Of a DNA stretch of 64,000 nucleotides, positions 42,562 to 52,213 are shown piece after piece. The notes beneath the pieces are model-generated. The model saw only the letters and a program-made list of their open reading frames with translations. It did no database searches and was not told the DNA's origin. The first letter of the stretch is position 1. The number at the start of each line of letters is the position of its first letter. This DNA comes from Natronorubrum aibiense (GTDB lineage: Archaea > Halobacteriota > Halobacteria > Halobacteriales > Natrialbaceae), in assembly GCF_009392895.1 (NCBI RefSeq), contig NZ_CP045491.1:62001-126000 (forward strand), in the 5' to 3' direction. The translations under genes and the position numbers were made by a program.

Positions 42562-42871
42562 CGGTGCTTCCAACCGGCGACGCAGACAGTCGCCACTGAA
42601 AATCAATGCACACCAGCTCGTGCAGCTGTCGTGCGATCAGTGTGTCTGTGAGAGTCGGGTCGAGTGGTATAACCACGACCGTAGCCGGCAGCCGAACACG
42701 TTGTTGGTTCCGTGGTGCTACTCCACCGTTGCTATCGAGACCATCAACCTACTGCTCGGCCGGGAACGTGGACACAGGTCCCACCGAAGTCTATATGTTT
42801 CCATTCAACTATATTACACGTGTGCACACCAGCGAACGATCCGACACTCGTCTCCGCCAGTACGTGAGCCC
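42562..42871. other. Intergenic region containing a palindromic repeat copy
   Basis: The segment 42592-42645 matches the repeat at 51207-51260. AT-rich text near 42790-42815 may hold the promoter of the downstream serine-hydrolase gene. Confidence 0.5.
42592..42645. repeat. Dispersed palindromic intergenic repeat, copy 1
   Basis: These 54 bases align without gaps to 51207-51260 with 41 identical positions by hand count. Shared blocks are GCCACTG at the start, ATGCACACC or GTGCACACC in the middle, and GTGCGATC followed by GTGTGT at the end. Confidence 0.75.
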
Positions 42872-44824
42872 GTGAGTCGAGACGGTACCGTAACACGGCG
42901 ATCGGTACTCGCAGGCATCGGAGCCACAGGTGCGGCAGCAGTTGTCCCTCGAGTGGCGAACGCACAGGAAGGCACGGAGCCGACAGACGAAGCGACCCGG
43001 CCGCTTGCAGACTCCGATGCGTTCGAGGCGTTTCTCGACGGCGTAATGGAAACACACCTCGAGACCTACGACATTGCTGGCGCGACGGTCGCCGTCGTCG
43101 ACGGCGACGACGAGTTCGCGAAGGGGTACGGCTACGCCGATCTCGAGGCGGAAACGCCGGTCGATGCAGCGGAAACGCTCTTTCGGACCGGGTCGGTGTC
43201 GAAGCTGTTCACCTGGACTGTCGCCATGCAGGCAGTCGAGCGAGGCGCGCTCGCGATCGACGAAGACGTCGGCGCGACGCTCAAGGCAGTCGAGCTCCCC
43301 GAGACGTACGACGAGCCGATCACGCTCGAGCACCTCGCGACGCACACCCCCGGCTTCGAGGAACGCGTTCGAGGCACGTTCGTTCGCAACGAGTCGGAGC
43401 TACAGCCGCTCGAGGAGATGCTTCAGACGGAACAGCCGTCACGGGTGCGGCCGCCGGGGGAGTTCGCGGCCTACTCGAACTACGGCTCGGCGCTCGCCGG
43501 CCAGTTGGTCGCCGAGACCGCTGGTTCGTCGTTCGAGACGGTCGCTGAGGACGGGATCTTCGAGCCGCTCTCGATGGAACGAAGCACGTTCGCCCAGCCG
43601 GTTTCCGAGACGTTCGCGGGCGACCTCTCGAAAGGGTACAAGATCGGTGGTAACGACCCAATCGAGGGCGAGTTCGAGTACGTCGGCATTCCGCCGGCGG
43701 GCGCGATGAGCGCCACGGCAACCGACATGGCGTCGTTTGTGCGGGCGTTCCTCCAAGACGGTTCGGTCGACGACGGGCAGATTCTCGAGTCGGAGACGGT
43801 CGACGAGATGCACCGTCGACGATTCGGCCACGACGAGCGACTCAACGGGATCGCCTTCGGCTTCTACGAAATGAGCAGAAACGGCGTCCGTGTGCTCGGC
43901 CACGGCGGCGACACTGAACTCTTTCACAGCCTCCTGTTTCTGGTTCCCGACCACGATGTGGGCGTGTTCGTCTCCTACAACAGCGTCGGCGGCCTCAAGG
44001 CGAGACCAGAGTTCGTCGACGCGTTCTTCGATCGGTACGTCCCGCAGTCGGAGGCAGAGACGCCCACGCCGAACGGATCGCCCGAGCGTGCGGACACGAT
44101 CACCGGCACGTATCGCTCGAACCGGATCCCGTACACGACTTCCGAGAAGTTCACCGGGTTTCCCTCGACAATCACCGTCTCGGTCGACGGTGAGGGGCGA
44201 CTCGTCACCGAACCACTCGGCGGAGAGGCGACGCAGTGGGTCGAAGTCGAACCGCTCCTGTTCGAGGACGTCGACGGCGCGGACCGACTCGCGTTCCGCG
44301 ATGACGACGGCGAGATCACGCACCTCTTTCTCGACAGCACGCCAGTCACGGCGTTCGAGCGACTCTCGAGACGCGAATCGCCGGGCGTCCAACTCGGTCT
44401 GCTCGCGGTCTCGCTGCTGGTCTTGCTGACTGCGGCGGTCGGCTGGCCGCTGGCTGCGGGCTGGCGACGGTATCGGGGAACGACGTCCTCGCTCGAAGGA
44501 CTCAACTCGCCGCTCCGGTATGCTCGCTGGGTTGCGGGTGCGACCAGCGTGGCGTTTCTCGCCTTCGCCGTCGCGTTCGCGGCCATCCTCGCGATCGATC
44601 CCACCTGGCTCCTACTCGGCGATCCGCTCCGATTCCGCCTGCTGCTCGCCGTGTCGCTGCTCGGGGCGATCGGTACGGTCTTGACGGTCGGACTGACCGC
44701 TTGGGTGTGGTACGACCGGCAGTGGGGACTGCCAGCACGGCTTCACTACACGACCGTCGCCGTCGCCGGCGCCGTCCTCTGCTGGGTGCTCGCCTACTGG
44801 AACCTGCTATGGTACCAGCCGTAG
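42872..44824 (+). CDS. Tat-exported class C beta-lactamase-like serine hydrolase with C-terminal membrane helices
   Basis: The GTG start at 42872 places the twin-arginine signal TRRSVLAGIGATGAAAVVP at the N-terminus; the longer open frame upstream lacks sense. The protein has 650 residues. The penicillin-binding fold has the Ser-x2-Lys pair in TGSVSKLFTW, the YSN triad in AYSNYGSALAG, and HGGDTE in place of KTG. A beta-rich part (about 415-515) follows, then four hydrophobic helices (about 525-650). This layout of a beta-lactamase-type domain plus C-terminal membrane bundle suggests a surface peptidase or esterase, not antibiotic resistance; haloarchaea lack peptidoglycan. Confidence 0.87.
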   Translation: MSRDGTVTRRSVLAGIGATGAAAVVPRVANAQEGTEPTDEATRPLADSDAFEAFLDGVMETHLETYDIAGATVAVVDGDDEFAKGYGYADLEAETPVDAAETLFRTGSVSKLFTWTVAMQAVERGALAIDEDVGATLKAVELPETYDEPITLEHLATHTPGFEERVRGTFVRNESELQPLEEMLQTEQPSRVRPPGEFAAYSNYGSALAGQLVAETAGSSFETVAEDGIFEPLSMERSTFAQPVSETFAGDLSKGYKIGGNDPIEGEFEYVGIPPAGAMSATATDMASFVRAFLQDGSVDDGQILESETVDEMHRRRFGHDERLNGIAFGFYEMSRNGVRVLGHGGDTELFHSLLFLVPDHDVGVFVSYNSVGGLKARPEFVDAFFDRYVPQSEAETPTPNGSPERADTITGTYRSNRIPYTTSEKFTGFPSTITVSVDGEGRLVTEPLGGEATQWVEVEPLLFEDVDGADRLAFRDDDGEITHLFLDSTPVTAFERLSRRESPGVQLGLLAVSLLVLLTAAVGWPLAAGWRRYRGTTSSLEGLNSPLRYARWVAGATSVAFLAFAVAFAAILAIDPTWLLLGDPLRFRLLLAVSLLGAIGTVLTVGLTAWVWYDRQWGLPARLHYTTVAVAGAVLCWVLAYWNLLWYQP

Positions 44825-44904
44825 CCTCTCGCGGTACCTTATCGCCGCGTGTCGCGCGGTCGAACCGATACGCCGAAAGCACTCGCGGGTGACGTCTCGA
44901 GCGA

Positions 44905-46557
44905 ATGACGCGGACGATCCTGATCGCCGGAACTGCGAGCCACGTCGGCAAGTCGACGGTCGCGGCCGGCCTCTGTCGAGAACTCGCCGATCGAGGCCAC
45001 TCGGTCGCCCCATTTAAAGCACAGAACATGAGTAACAACGCCCGCGTCGTCGTCCAGCCCGAGGCTATCGCGGACGACAGCAGCGGCCACGCGGACGGCT
45101 CGAGCACCGACCAGTGGGGCGAGATCGGCGTCTCCCAGTTCGTGCAGGCGCGAGCGGCACGGTTGACTCCGACGACCGACTGCAATCCGGTGTTACTCAA
45201 ACCCCGCGGCGACGGCGAGAGCCAACTCGTCGTCCAGGGTCGAGCCCGCGAGCACGTTCCCGCGGGCGCGTACTACGATGAGTACTGGGACGAGGCACGC
45301 GCCGCAGCCGAGGCGTCCTACCGACGACTCGCAGCCGAGCACGACATCGTTATCGCCGAGGGTGCCGGCAGCATCGCCGAGATCAACCTGCACGACCGCG
45401 ATCTGGCGAACGTCGAGACTGCCCGGTTCGCCGACGCCGACATCCTCCTGCTGGTCGACATCGAGCGCGGCGGGGCCTTCGCCAGTCTCTACGGGACGAT
45501 CGAACTGCTGCCCGACGCGCTGCGAGAGCGCATTGCAGGGGCGATCATCACCAAATTCCGGGGCGATCCGACGCTGCTCGAGCCCGGAATCGAGAAAATC
45601 GAATCGAAGACCGGCGTTCCCATCCTTGGCGTGCTTCCATACGACGACCCCGGCCTCCCCGAGGAGGACAGCGTTGGGCTGCCGTCGACGAGCGAACGCG
45701 GCGTAGTAGGCGACGACGACGGCGTTCCCGACGACCAGCGGATCACGGTCGCCGTCCCGCGGCTCCCTCGCATCTCGAACGCGACAGACCTCGAGGCGCT
45801 GGCTGGCGAGCCGGGCGTCTCGGTCGTCTTCGTACCCATCGAAGCCGACCCGACGAGCGACGACGGAGCCTCGGCGGACGATCCGCTCAAGGCCGTCGAC
45901 GCGGACGCAGTCGTGTTACCGGGAACGAAAAACACCGTCGACGACCTGCTCGCGCTCCACGAGGCCAACTTCGGCGACGCACTCGCCGCGTTCGACGGGC
46001 CAATCGTCGGCATCTGTGGCGGCTACCAGCTACTAGGCGAGCGGATCACGAACGCTTCCCTCGAGGGAACCGGCGGGGACGACAGCGTCGACGGACTGGG
46101 ACTGTTACCCGTCGAGACGCGGTTCGAAGGCTCGAAGCACGTCGAACAAACGACGGTATCAGTCGATGGATCGGCGTCGCCGTTGCTCGCGGGCGCAGAC
46201 GGCCCCGCCTCGGGCTACGAAATCCACGCCGGGCGAACGCAAGCGCTCGAGACCGTCTGCCGACCACTAGGTGAATCGAGCGCGGCTCAGGGACGACTTT
46301 TGGGGACGTATCTGCACGGGCTGTTCGACAACGAATCGGTTCGAACGGCGTTTCTCGAGGCCGTCGCTGCGGACGCGGGTGTGAACTGGCCGCTCGGGCG
46401 CGGGGCCGAATGTGAGGTGAAATCTGACGACGAGTCCGACACAACGAGCGCTGGCACGACGCCGTACGACCGCGCCGCGACACTGGTCCGCGAACACGTC
46501 GACCTCGAGGCGCTTGGCGGTCCGTTCGAATCGAACGGCGAACAGAGTAATCGATAG
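44905..46557 (+). CDS. cobQ: Cobyric acid synthase
   Basis: The protein has 550 residues. Residues 5-240 form the P-loop-like ligase domain: [65 protein letters not shown] and [11 protein letters not shown]. The C-terminal glutaminase domain has [11 protein letters not shown] (nucleophile Cys) and the late His in [11 protein letters not shown]. The enzyme amidates four side chains of adenosylcobyrinic acid a,c-diamide in cobalamin synthesis. It is not adjacent to other cob genes here, but cbtAB lie 18 kb away. Confidence 0.95.
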   Translation: MTRTILIAGTASHVGKSTVAAGLCRELADRGHSVAPFKAQNMSNNARVVVQPEAIADDSSGHADGSSTDQWGEIGVSQFVQARAARLTPTTDCNPVLLKPRGDGESQLVVQGRAREHVPAGAYYDEYWDEARAAAEASYRRLAAEHDIVIAEGAGSIAEINLHDRDLANVETARFADADILLLVDIERGGAFASLYGTIELLPDALRERIAGAIITKFRGDPTLLEPGIEKIESKTGVPILGVLPYDDPGLPEEDSVGLPSTSERGVVGDDDGVPDDQRITVAVPRLPRISNATDLEALAGEPGVSVVFVPIEADPTSDDGASADDPLKAVDADAVVLPGTKNTVDDLLALHEANFGDALAAFDGPIVGICGGYQLLGERITNASLEGTGGDDSVDGLGLLPVETRFEGSKHVEQTTVSVDGSASPLLAGADGPASGYEIHAGRTQALETVCRPLGESSAAQGRLLGTYLHGLFDNESVRTAFLEAVAADAGVNWPLGRGAECEVKSDDESDTTSAGTTPYDRAATLVREHVDLEALGGPFESNGEQSNR

Positions 46558-46577
46558 CGCGCAGTCACACGAGACGG

Positions 46578-46967
46578 CTACGCGGGCTGTTGTCGATAGG
46601 TTCCGAGCAGTTCCTCGAGGATGATACACTCCTGGTCGGTCGGATCGTAGTGGGTGTCGATGAACCGTTCTGCGGATTCGAAATCCCCGCGAAGGCCGTG
46701 TTTCCGGACCGTGATCACGGCGTCGAGAAAGAAGGTTCCACCGTCGGCACCTAGGGCTTTGGCGTGGTCTTCCTCGGTAATGTCGAGTTCGGATTTGATC
46801 TCCTCGAAGTTGAACGTCTTCACGTCGTGATCGCCGTTGATCAGCGTGAGGACATACTCCGCGGAGAAGCGGTAGAACTCGGATTTGCTCTCGAACATAC
46901 CGTCGTCGACGAGGGTATCGATCTCTTCGACGACCTCGTCGGGATATCTGACGGTATCTTTCGCCAT
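46578..46967 (-). CDS. Ribbon-helix-helix transcriptional regulator
   Basis: The protein has 129 residues. The N-terminal RHH domain is DTVRYPDEVVEEIDTLVDDGMFESKSEFYRFSAEYVLTLING, with the beta strand TVRYP that forms the DNA-contacting ribbon in the dimer. Residues 60-129 form an uncharacterised helical extension containing ALGADGGTFFLDAVITVRKHGL. The length exceeds that of typical short CopG proteins and of the haloarchaeal cell-division regulator CdrS. It is convergent with cobQ; the target is unknown. Confidence 0.8.
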   Translation of the reverse strand: MAKDTVRYPDEVVEEIDTLVDDGMFESKSEFYRFSAEYVLTLINGDHDVKTFNFEEIKSELDITEEDHAKALGADGGTFFLDAVITVRKHGLRGDFESAERFIDTHYDPTDQECIILEELLGTYRQQPA

Positions 46968-47230
46968 ATCGTCATACTGCTTGCTGCGAGTACATTATTG
47001 TTTCGAAGAGTTGTCATTCCTAATACGTGTTCGTCGGCCGATTCCGACGGAATCCGGAACTCGTTGCTAGACACGGCGGCACTTACTGACTTCACAGGCT
47101 CTCGCCGCATGAACGCCTGAATACGCTGTAGAAGGCCTCCAACGCGTTTTATCGTCGTCGTGACGGAACGAACCAGATTGTAGCAACTACCTGCAAATTT
47201 ATTATTTATCGTGCGCAAGTAGAGCGCGCA

Positions 47231-47482
47231 ATGGTAAACGAAGACGAACTCCGCGAGCAGATGATCGACGCGTTCGAAGGAGCCGACTATCCGATCTCGA
47301 GTCCGATGGACCTCGTGCCGGCGCTGCCGAACGGCCCCGGAACGAAGTTCGAGTCCGGCGACTTCTCGGTGACGGCAATGGAACTGAACACGAAAACCTC
47401 CGGTGGTGACTTCCCGTACGACGATCCCGAGACGTTCGTCGACGACATCATCGCAGACCTCAAAGAGCAGGGCGAGCTGTAG
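47231..47482 (+). CDS. MTH865 family protein
   Basis: The protein has 83 residues and matches MTH865 throughout: LREQMIDAFEGADYPISSPMDLVPALPNGPGTKFESGDFSVTAMELN and FVDDIIADLKEQGEL. MTH865 is a small EF-hand-like helical archaeal protein of unknown function. A TATA-like tract (AAATTTATTATTTATC, about 47195-47210) about 28 nt before ATG 47231 supports a leaderless transcript and this start. Confidence 0.9.
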   Translation: MVNEDELREQMIDAFEGADYPISSPMDLVPALPNGPGTKFESGDFSVTAMELNTKTSGGDFPYDDPETFVDDIIADLKEQGEL

Positions 47483-47784
47483 TCCGGTTCGCCACCCGCG
47501 GACAGACTGACCGTCGACAACCCGATCGCCGCACTGCTTCGTTCCGACGTACCACCGATCGCAAGCTACCGCCACACAGTGTACACATTCTACACAGTGT
47601 AAACATTTCACACCTTCTAAACAGTTCGTGCAGTGCGATCGGACGCTGCGATAGACTCCCGTCGATGGAGCAACCGTGACGGCCGAATCGATTGATCAGT
47701 AGTCTTTTGGTCCGTCATTGTGTTGGTTTCGAGAGACGCAGCCGACTAATTACGATTGGCAACCACGCCAGTTTGGATTATTCC
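47483..47784. other. Intergenic region with palindromic direct repeats
   Basis: Between the MTH865 gene and the Bat-like gene lies an AT-rich block of repeats at about 47573-47625; the rest shows no gene. Confidence 0.5.
47573..47601. promoter_or_regulatory. Two palindromic sites 18 bp apart (operator-like)
   Basis: The palindrome TACACAGTGTA occurs perfectly at 47591-47601 and with one change (CACACAGTGTA) at 47573-47583. A weaker third relative may lie near 47607-47625. They stand about 180 bp before the Bat-like regulator gene and about 90 bp after the MTH865 stop. A dimeric DNA-binding protein is the likely ligand; which one is unknown. Confidence 0.45.
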
Positions 47785-49815
47785 ATGCCTGATGAGAACC
47801 GCCCTGGATCGATCCTCCACGTGACGACGACCGACTCGAGCGACCTCGAGAGACGACTCCGGGAGGCGACGTCGCTCGACGTTCGATCGGTTCCACCGGA
47901 GACCGTTGAGGTCATGGTCGGCTCCGATTTCGAACCGACGACCGAAACCGAGACCGAACGAGCACCCACACAGCCCGTCGGCCTCGTTATCGAACTCGAG
48001 TGTCCAGACCAAACGACCGCGGTTCTCGAGCACGTCGACACGGCGTTTCCGGCGATATCGACGGTCGTGGCGCCCCCGTCCGGGAGCGAAGCCCTCGCAG
48101 TCGCTGCGCTACGGGGAAACGCAGACGACTACGTTACCGCCGACCGCGATTCGGAGGCCGTCGAACGGATCGCCGAGACGATCACCGCGAATCTCCCTGT
48201 CGACGGGGCGACCGAACGGACGGATCGAAAGTACCACCACATCCTCGCGAACGAACTGCCCGACGAGGCGTTCGTCATCGCCGACGATGGGACCTACCTC
48301 AAATCGAAGGTCCGCCCGGGCACGGCCGACCGCTACTCGGTCTCGGCCGACGAGTTGACCGGGCATCGGCTCAGAGACGTGTATCCGGACGAGACCGCGA
48401 CGAAGTTGGAAGGCTGCATCGACGAAACGCTGGCGACCGGTGACATCCAGTCGATCGAGTACACTGTCGAGGCGACCGACGGCCGAAGACGATACGAGGG
48501 ACGGGTCGTCCCGATCGACGAAGCGATCGAGGACCGACGCGCCGTCGTCTGGCTCGCACGGGATATCACCGAACGGGCCAGACGCGAGCGCAGACTGCGC
48601 TCGCGACAGAACCAACTCGAGACGCTCAACAGGATCAACGCGGTCGTCAGCCAAGTGATCGAAACGCTGGTCGAAGCCCATTCGAGAGACGCGATCGAAC
48701 ACGAAGTCTGTGCCCAACTCGTCGACTCGGAGCTCTACTGTGGCACCTGGATCGCCGAACGAACGGGTGAGGGGACGCTCGCGTACCGAACCGGCGCTGG
48801 CAGTGCCGAAACGTATCTCGAGTGTGTCACCGACCCAGACATCGATCAGGGATGGCTGGCACGTCGTGCCGTCCAGACGGGTGAGGTCCAGACACAAACG
48901 GCGATTGCGGAGAGCGACTCGGTTCCCGACCGACTTCGAGACGCCGCGTTCGAAGACGGGGTTGGCTCCGCGATCGCCGTCCCGATCAGCCACAACGACT
49001 CGGTCTACGGCGCGTTAATCGTTCTTTCGGACCGGGAGGAGGCGTTCAGCGAAGGAGAGCGAGCGGGATTCGAACTGCTCGGCGAGACGATCGGCTTCAC
49101 CATCATGGCCGTCAAAAACCGGCAACTGCTGTTTGCCGATACGGTTATCGAACTCGAGTTCTGGATCGAGAACGGTGACACTGTCCCGTTCGAACTCTCG
49201 ACGACGTATGACTGCACGTGCTCGCTCGAGTGGGCCGGGACGACCGCCAACGGATACGCCGTCCAGTACGTCACGATCGACGGGGTCGACTGCGAGACCG
49301 TGCTCGAGGCGGCAACCGCCTACGAATCGGTCGAGGAGTGTCGACGGATCCACGACGGAGGAGACGGGTGTACGGTCGAGTTGCGCCTGTCGGAGTCGGG
49401 CGTCCAAGCGCTTGCAAATCACGGTGCGACGATCAAGGATATCACCGTCGAGGATGGCAGCGGGACCTGCCTGATCGAGGTGTCACAGGATGCGGACATC
49501 CGAGAGATTGCGGATACGCTGGCTGTCATCTACGAGGATGCCGAACTCGTCGCTCGTCGAGAAGTCGATCGGCCGGTACGAACGGCAGCTGAACGCTGCG
49601 ATCGGATTCTCGATCAACTCACCGATCGACAGCTAACGACGCTGCGACTCGCGTACTACGGCGGCTTCTTCGACTGGCCACGCGAGAGTACGGGTGAGGA
49701 GATCGCCGACGCGATGGACGTCTCACCGCCGACGATGCACCAACATCTGCGGAAAGGACTCAAAACGGTTCTCGGCGAGTTCTTCGAGACGGACGAGGAA
49801 ACAGGGCAGCTGTAG
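47785..49815 (+). CDS. Bacterio-opsin-activator-like PAS/GAF/HTH_10 regulator
   Basis: The start is set at ATG 47785 (676 residues); the upstream open frame has no homology-like text. Residues 1-140 look like a degenerate receiver domain without the phospho-acceptor Asp (PVGLVIELEC). A PAS domain spans about 150-270, a GAF domain about 285-440 (VGSAIAVPISHNDSVYGALIVLSDREEAFSEGERAGFE), then the Bat GAF/HTH-associated beta domain and the HTH_10 at the C-terminus (LTDRQLTTLRLAYYGGFFDWPRESTGEEIADAMDVSPPTMHQHLRKG). In Halobacterium, Bat activates the bop regulon under low oxygen and light; this paralogue's signal and targets are unknown. Confidence 0.92.
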   Translation: MPDENRPGSILHVTTTDSSDLERRLREATSLDVRSVPPETVEVMVGSDFEPTTETETERAPTQPVGLVIELECPDQTTAVLEHVDTAFPAISTVVAPPSGSEALAVAALRGNADDYVTADRDSEAVERIAETITANLPVDGATERTDRKYHHILANELPDEAFVIADDGTYLKSKVRPGTADRYSVSADELTGHRLRDVYPDETATKLEGCIDETLATGDIQSIEYTVEATDGRRRYEGRVVPIDEAIEDRRAVVWLARDITERARRERRLRSRQNQLETLNRINAVVSQVIETLVEAHSRDAIEHEVCAQLVDSELYCGTWIAERTGEGTLAYRTGAGSAETYLECVTDPDIDQGWLARRAVQTGEVQTQTAIAESDSVPDRLRDAAFEDGVGSAIAVPISHNDSVYGALIVLSDREEAFSEGERAGFELLGETIGFTIMAVKNRQLLFADTVIELEFWIENGDTVPFELSTTYDCTCSLEWAGTTANGYAVQYVTIDGVDCETVLEAATAYESVEECRRIHDGGDGCTVELRLSESGVQALANHGATIKDITVEDGSGTCLIEVSQDADIREIADTLAVIYEDAELVARREVDRPVRTAAERCDRILDQLTDRQLTTLRLAYYGGFFDWPRESTGEEIADAMDVSPPTMHQHLRKGLKTVLGEFFETDEETGQL

Positions 49816-50161
49816 TCAGACGCAACCGTCCCGCCGCGAGTCGACGTCTCCGAGTAACGGGTGCGGTGTGAGAGATGCGGTAGGTGGTTGTGTTTCGAAT
49901 GGCGTTGCCCACACCGACGGCCTTCGGAAACGCGAAGGCGGGTACTGATACGGACTCGAGGCTCATAACAGTACTCAATGGCAAGTAGTTATCAGATCGG
50001 AGGCGAGACGCCGATTGTCGTGGCCACGAGACCGATCGACGGTCAGGAACAGGAAGACGGTGGCGAGCGATCGGAGCCGAAACCCGACGTAGGACGACCA
50101 GTTTGACAGAAACGGATATATCCTCAAAGTAGACACTCACGAGATAATAACTGTCCACTAT
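49816..50161. other. Intergenic region, no gene seen
   Basis: This spacer follows the Bat-like gene and precedes the hypothetical gene at 50162. AT-rich text near 50125-50160 (CAAAGTAGACACTCACGAGATAATAA) may be its promoter. Confidence 0.4.
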
Positions 50162-50530
50162 GTGAACCCAAACGTCGATACAGAACAATCGACACCGTCC
50201 GAGTGGAATGCAGATGGTGACCGCGTGGGCGATGGGTGTCGGCACTCGGTGGGAGGGGACGCAGCCGTGAGAGCGGACCTTCCCGTCGACGCGCTCTACG
50301 AGGGGTCAGACGGCCGCTACTACACAGATTGGCAACTAACGAGACGACTCCGGACGGACCGATGGTCGCTGTGTATTCGACAGCGAGATCTGGATCGACA
50401 TCTGGTCGAGACGAGCGATGGGCAGTTGCTGCTGTTGACACCAACCGATGACCTCCCCGAATGGGCAGAGCTCCGCATCGACGAGCGTGGTGCTCGAGTC
50501 GTCGATACGCGAGGACCGCTTCCGGAGTAG
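50162..50530 (+). CDS. Hypothetical protein
   Basis: The frame encodes 122 residues from a GTG start (the ATG two bases earlier is closed at once by TGA). The N-terminal 40 residues look disordered. The remainder (YEGSDGRYYTDWQLTRRLRTDRWSLCIRQRDLDRHLVETSDGQLLLLTPTDDLPEWAELRID) reads like a small beta-rich domain. I do not recognise it. Codon use is haloarchaeal, so a real gene is likely. Confidence 0.55.
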   Translation: MNPNVDTEQSTPSEWNADGDRVGDGCRHSVGGDAAVRADLPVDALYEGSDGRYYTDWQLTRRLRTDRWSLCIRQRDLDRHLVETSDGQLLLLTPTDDLPEWAELRIDERGARVVDTRGPLPE

Positions 50531-50666
50531 ACAGACGGCCGCGACGAGATCTCCACAATCGGAAGCGGGAGTGTCCCCACAAGCGTTCAGCAGCGTCTGC
50601 GCGACGGTATCCGAAGAATCCGATCCGCGGCGGCTGGACAGTATCGGCTAGCGACAAGAAAAGCGG

Positions 50667-51020
50667 TTACTCGTCGTCGTCAGACTCGTCCTCTCCGCGG
50701 ACGAAACTGGCCTGCGTATCGCCGCCCTGCTCGAATTCGTCCGCATTCGGTCCTTCGATAAGCGCTTCGAAATCGTCGACGTCGTCGTACTGATCGCGGT
50801 AGACGAGCGCCGCCTGCCCCATCGACGTGAGCTCGTACAGTCCGGATCGTTCCGCCGGTCCGATCTTTCGAACGAGTCCGTAATCTTCGAGCACGGGAAG
50901 TCGAGTGTTGATGTTCTTGCGACTCTTGCCGGTGTGTGCAGCGAGGTTCGTTGCGACGTTTCGCCCCTTGTCCTCGAGTTCTTCGAGAATCAGGAAATCA
51001 GTTGGCTGGCGGAGTTTCAC
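50667..51020 (-). CDS. Winged-helix regulator (PhiH1 repressor-like)
   Basis: The protein has 117 residues. The winged helix is TDFLILEELEDKGRNVATNLAAHTGKSRKNINTRLPVLEDYGLVRKIGPAERSGLYELTSMGQAAL, similar to the phage PhiH1 repressor-like family widespread in haloarchaea. The C-terminal 35 residues are an acidic disordered tail. It probably dimerises and represses a nearby or own promoter; the target is unknown. Confidence 0.83.
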   Translation of the reverse strand: MKLRQPTDFLILEELEDKGRNVATNLAAHTGKSRKNINTRLPVLEDYGLVRKIGPAERSGLYELTSMGQAALVYRDQYDDVDDFEALIEGPNADEFEQGGDTQASFVRGEDESDDDE

Positions 51021-51358
51021 TATCGTTCACTCTCATGGAACACTATATTTCCAGTGGTAACTAATACTTTCGACTTCATTGGTTGTGTTTTATGCCATAC
51101 CAGTCACTGAAACTACGTGTCTCAGACCGGATCGAGCCAGCAATACTGGCACACCCAGCCGGTCTCGAGCCGGCCGGCCGATCAGTTCCCGGTCGACCCT
51201 ATAGTAGCCACTGGAAGTCAGTGCACACCCGATCGAACGACGGCTGTGCGATCGGTGTGTAAACCGTTCCAGTTGTTACTATAGCGGCTGATTCCAGCAG
51301 TCGACCCTGGCGGCCGGTTCCAGTAACTGAGCCGTTTCGGAGCCTCGATCTCGAGGCG
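51021..51358. other. Intergenic region carrying a long imperfect palindrome
   Basis: Between the winged-helix gene and otsB lies the 86-bp palindromic repeat (51199-51284); otherwise nothing is recognised. Confidence 0.5.
51199..51284. repeat. Dispersed palindromic repeat, copy 2 (86 bp)
   Basis: Arms pair in order: CTATAGTA (51199-51206) with TACTATAG (51277-51284); a 3-nt spacer; ACTGGAA (51210-51216) with TTCCAGT (51267-51273); then CACACC..CGATCG (51224-51235) with CGATCGGTGTG (51249-51259). The centre is about 13 nt. The inner part, 51207-51260, matches the copy at 42592-42645. It could be a MITE, a transcript-ending hairpin or a protein-binding site. Confidence 0.8.
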
Positions 51359-52210
51359 TCACTCGAACGACGAAGTGTCCACCGAACTCAGTTCGGAGGT
51401 GTCGGACTCGAGCAAGTCGACACCGACCGATCCGAGCCAGTCTAACACGGTTGCTACTTCTGTGGGTGACTCGACTCGACAGGAAGCGGCGGACGGTTCG
51501 TCGCCGCCGACCCGGATGCCGATCCCGTCGGGCTCGACGATTCGGAACGCCGATTCGTCGGTGACGTCATCGCCGATGTAGATCGGCACCGTCTCGGACG
51601 GCAGATCAGCCGCGATCAACGCGACCGCGTTCCCCTTACCCCAGGGAATCGACGGTCCGATTTCGAAGATGCGTTTGCCGGTCGAGACTTCGAGGGCGTC
51701 GTTGCCGAATCGGTCGACGACCGCGTGCGTGTGCCGTCGGACGACCGGTCGAAGACGGCGCGGGACGGATCTAACGTGGACCGTCCCCGTCAATCGCTTG
51801 TTCTCGATCCGACAGTTCGGCACCGGCTCGAGAACCGTCTCGAGCGCCGTACACACCGCCTCGAGTCGCGACGTCCGTTTGCGAGCGACCGGGTGGACGG
51901 CAACCAACCCGTGTCGGGACAGTTCGAGGCCGTGGTTGCCGGCGTACGTCTTCGGCCCGTCGATGCGGTCGCGAACGTCGGCCAGCGCGCGGCCGCTGAC
52001 GATCGCCGTCGAGACGGCGGACGCCGACACGAGCGACGCCAGCGCAGCCTCGTTTTCCGGCGTCGGCGACGCCTCGTCCGGTTCCTCGACGATCGGGGCG
52101 AGCGTCCCGTCGAAATCCAGACAGAGCAGGAGCTGTGACGCGTCCGCAAGCGTCGAACGGAATCGGTCCCACTGATCGTCGATCGGGTGGGGTGCAGTCA
52201 TCGACGACAT
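51359..52210 (-). CDS. otsB: Trehalose-6-phosphate phosphatase
   Basis: The protein has 283 residues of the HAD superfamily. LLLCLDFDGTLAPIVEEPDEA carries the nucleophile Asp (DxDGT), IVSGRALADVRDRIDG and NHGLE are the conserved sugar-phosphatase motifs, and GKGNAVALIAADL plus YIGDDVTDESAF complete the metal site. It dephosphorylates trehalose-6-phosphate to trehalose, a compatible solute and stress protectant. The gene follows otsA with a spacing of 3 nt, so the two form an operon. Confidence 0.94.
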   Translation of the reverse strand: MSSMTAPHPIDDQWDRFRSTLADASQLLLCLDFDGTLAPIVEEPDEASPTPENEAALASLVSASAVSTAIVSGRALADVRDRIDGPKTYAGNHGLELSRHGLVAVHPVARKRTSRLEAVCTALETVLEPVPNCRIENKRLTGTVHVRSVPRRLRPVVRRHTHAVVDRFGNDALEVSTGKRIFEIGPSIPWGKGNAVALIAADLPSETVPIYIGDDVTDESAFRIVEPDGIGIRVGGDEPSAASCRVESPTEVATVLDWLGSVGVDLLESDTSELSSVDTSSFE

Positions 52211-52213
52211 TGG

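Noticed and set aside
42503-42871. N-terminal extension of the serine hydrolase
   Set aside because: The Tat signal would be buried at residue 130; the frame runs through a repeat element and AT-rich promoter-like DNA.
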